This document shows, piece after piece, positions 5,434 to 6,653 of a DNA stretch of 6,653 nt (position 1 is the stretch's first letter; every line of letters begins with the position of its first letter). Origin of the DNA: Spirochaetales bacterium (GTDB taxonomy: Bacteria > Spirochaetota > Spirochaetia > Sphaerochaetales > Sphaerochaetaceae); NCBI GenBank assembly GCA_017962865.1, contig JAGCUM010000219.1, forward strand, positions 1-6,653. The letters are read 5' to 3'. A model generated the notes under the pieces. The model was not told the origin of the DNA, did not search any database, and saw only the letters and a list, made by a program, of their open reading frames with translations. The position numbers and the translations under genes are program-made.

Positions 5434-6653
5434 TCAGTCGGCAGCCTTGCTGCCCTCTCCTTGCAGGTACAGGATGGTATAGACGGAGGTAGCCAGATCG
5501 ATTCTGGATCTGAGCATCTCGATCTCGCAGTTGTTGCGTTCCAGCTGACCCTGAAGATAGTCTGACTCAGACCCGTAGCCCGTGTCAAGGAGGCTCCGGG
5601 CAACCTCGCTCTCCGCATCCTTCTGATCACACAGGGCCTGCTGGTAATCGATTTTGGCGAGGTTCACGAACAGTGCGGTCCAGTTCTCGTCCAGGGCGCT
5701 TCTGACCTTTGCCTTGGCGCTTTCGATGTCTATCGATGCTTCATCCACGGCGCTCTCCGTTCGCTTGAGATTCCTCACTGCCTTGCCGCCGTCGAAGACC
5801 GTTGTCCTGAGGGCGATCGTTATGGTTGCACCCCAGTCATCCTTTCCGTACCAGTCCTTTTCGGCAAACGGAAGGCGGCTTCCGCTGTAGTCCGCATTCA
5901 CCACAATGGCGAAGTCGGGCTTCCAGTTCACGGAAGCTCCTGCAATGTCATGGGTAAGCGAAGCTATCTCAGAAAGCCTTGAAAGCATCTGGAACGTGGT
6001 ACGTGACGGAGAGAGGCTTTTGGACAGCAGAGTGTTGTATTCGGTGTCGCAGAGCCGAGAGACAAGGCTATCGAGGCGGGACTCGTCGAACTCGATATCG
6101 ATGGCCTGTAAGTCGGATAACCCTGTAATATTTCGAAGTTCAGTCAGCATCAGGACTATTTGTTGATCTATCTGAGCCTTGGCCACATCCAGCTGTCTGG
6201 CCTGTACCCTGACCGACAGTGCATCGGTCTCGAGCATCATTCCGTTCTCCTTTGCATCCTGTGCCATCTGCACAAGACGCTCGGAGATGGAACTCTGTTC
6301 TTCCAGGATTTCCCTGATTTCCAGAAGGTAATGGAGAACTGCAGCCCGGGTGCAGAGCTCGGTCCTGAGTTTCTGTTCGGAATCCTCGAGCTGAAGCAGT
6401 CTGGCGTCGTAGACCTTCTGGTAGACCTTAACTGCATTGGTAATCTTTCCCCAGGTGAAGATCGGCTGCGTCAGCGACAGGGAGAACTGATAGTACATGT
6501 TCTCCTGACCGTTGTAGACGGTGATATAGTCGTTTGGTATTCCGTAGACTCCGGTATCCACGTAGTCACCTATGTTGACCCTGATGGGGTCGATGGGATT
6601 GGCGATGTAGCTTCCGGTGATGGTCAGGTCAATGGTCGGAGTATAGCCTGCCC
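5434..6653 (-). CDS. TolC-family outer membrane efflux/export protein (N-terminus beyond window)
   Basis: About 405 C-terminal residues are visible. The frame is open to the window edge, so the true start and the expected signal peptide lie outside; the GTG at 6561 is internal. TolC-family proteins form trimeric beta-barrel/alpha-tunnel ducts across the outer membrane and periplasm for drug efflux or type I secretion. The typical repeat structure is visible: a first half with beta-strand sequence then FSLSLTQPIFTWGKI leading into a long helical stretch rich in Gln/Glu/Leu, and a second half with TITIALRTTVFDGGKAVRN leading into another long helix. The paired Q-P-(I/L)-F-x-x-G-(K/R) and V-F-D-G-G-K turns are the family hallmark. 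The protein ends soon after the last helix, near the usual place. The partner membrane-fusion and inner-membrane pump genes would be expected upstream, beyond the window. The DEDDh exonuclease gene follows 2 nt downstream. Confidence 0.88.
   Translation of the reverse strand, partial: AGYTPTIDLTITGSYIANPIDPIRVNIGDYVDTGVYGIPNDYITVYNGQENMYYQFSLSLTQPIFTWGKITNAVKVYQKVYDARLLQLEDSEQKLRTELCTRAAVLHYLLEIREILEEQSSISERLVQMAQDAKENGMMLETDALSVRVQARQLDVAKAQIDQQIVLMLTELRNITGLSDLQAIDIEFDESRLDSLVSRLCDTEYNTLLSKSLSPSRTTFQMLSRLSEIASLTHDIAGASVNWKPDFAIVVNADYSGSRLPFAEKDWYGKDDWGATITIALRTTVFDGGKAVRNLKRTESAVDEASIDIESAKAKVRSALDENWTALFVNLAKIDYQQALCDQKDAESEVARSLLDTGYGSESDYLQGQLERNNCEIEMLRSRIDLATSVYTILYLQGEGSKAAD

Noticed and set aside
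1..6653. CRISPR array, transposon ends, tRNA or rRNA genes
   Set aside because: No regularly spaced repeats, no transposase or terminal inverted repeats and no tRNA cloverleaf were seen on either strand; nearly all sequence is accounted for by protein genes.

Overview
The window reads as ordinary bacterial chromosome, dense in housekeeping genes, with no sign of phage, transposon, CRISPR or other mobile DNA. The best guess at the host is a spirochaete (Treponema/Sphaerochaeta-like). The main reason is the serine hydroxymethyltransferase: it is about 510 residues, the long form known from Treponema and Chlamydiae, rather than the usual ~415-430. A TolC-type outer membrane protein also points to a cell with an outer membrane. 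Base composition looks moderately GC-rich. This assignment is an inference from protein character; no 16S or other marker lies in the window.

Layout, left to right. (1) Plus strand, 2-941: the C-terminal end of a RelA/SpoT (p)ppGpp enzyme, cut by the window edge, followed after 13 nt by rpiB. (2) Minus strand, 4260 down to 955: glyA, a dihydropyrimidinase/hydantoinase gene and cdd, tightly packed (TAATG overlap, then a 7-nt gap), so almost certainly one transcript. It converges on rpiB with only 13 nt between stop codons. (3) 4261-4612, control region: a short 43-codon gene on the minus strand with its own strong SD and promoter, an intrinsic terminator just before the glyA SD, and a divergent promoter pair serving this small gene and infA. 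(4) Plus strand: infA (IF-1). (5) Minus strand, 6653 down to 4862: a TolC-family gene open at the window edge, then a DEDDh 3'-5' exonuclease 2 nt downstream, converging on infA.

Functionally, RelA/SpoT (stringent response), RpiB (pentose phosphate pathway), SHMT (serine/glycine and C1 supply), Cdd (pyrimidine salvage) and IF-1 (translation initiation) are core growth genes. The cyclic-amidase gene between glyA and cdd could link to pyrimidine or hydantoin breakdown, but the partner enzymes are not in view. I found no convincing new multi-gene system. The most interesting stretch is 4261-4612: an undescribed small basic protein, and a terminator placed where it could set or regulate expression of the glyA operon.
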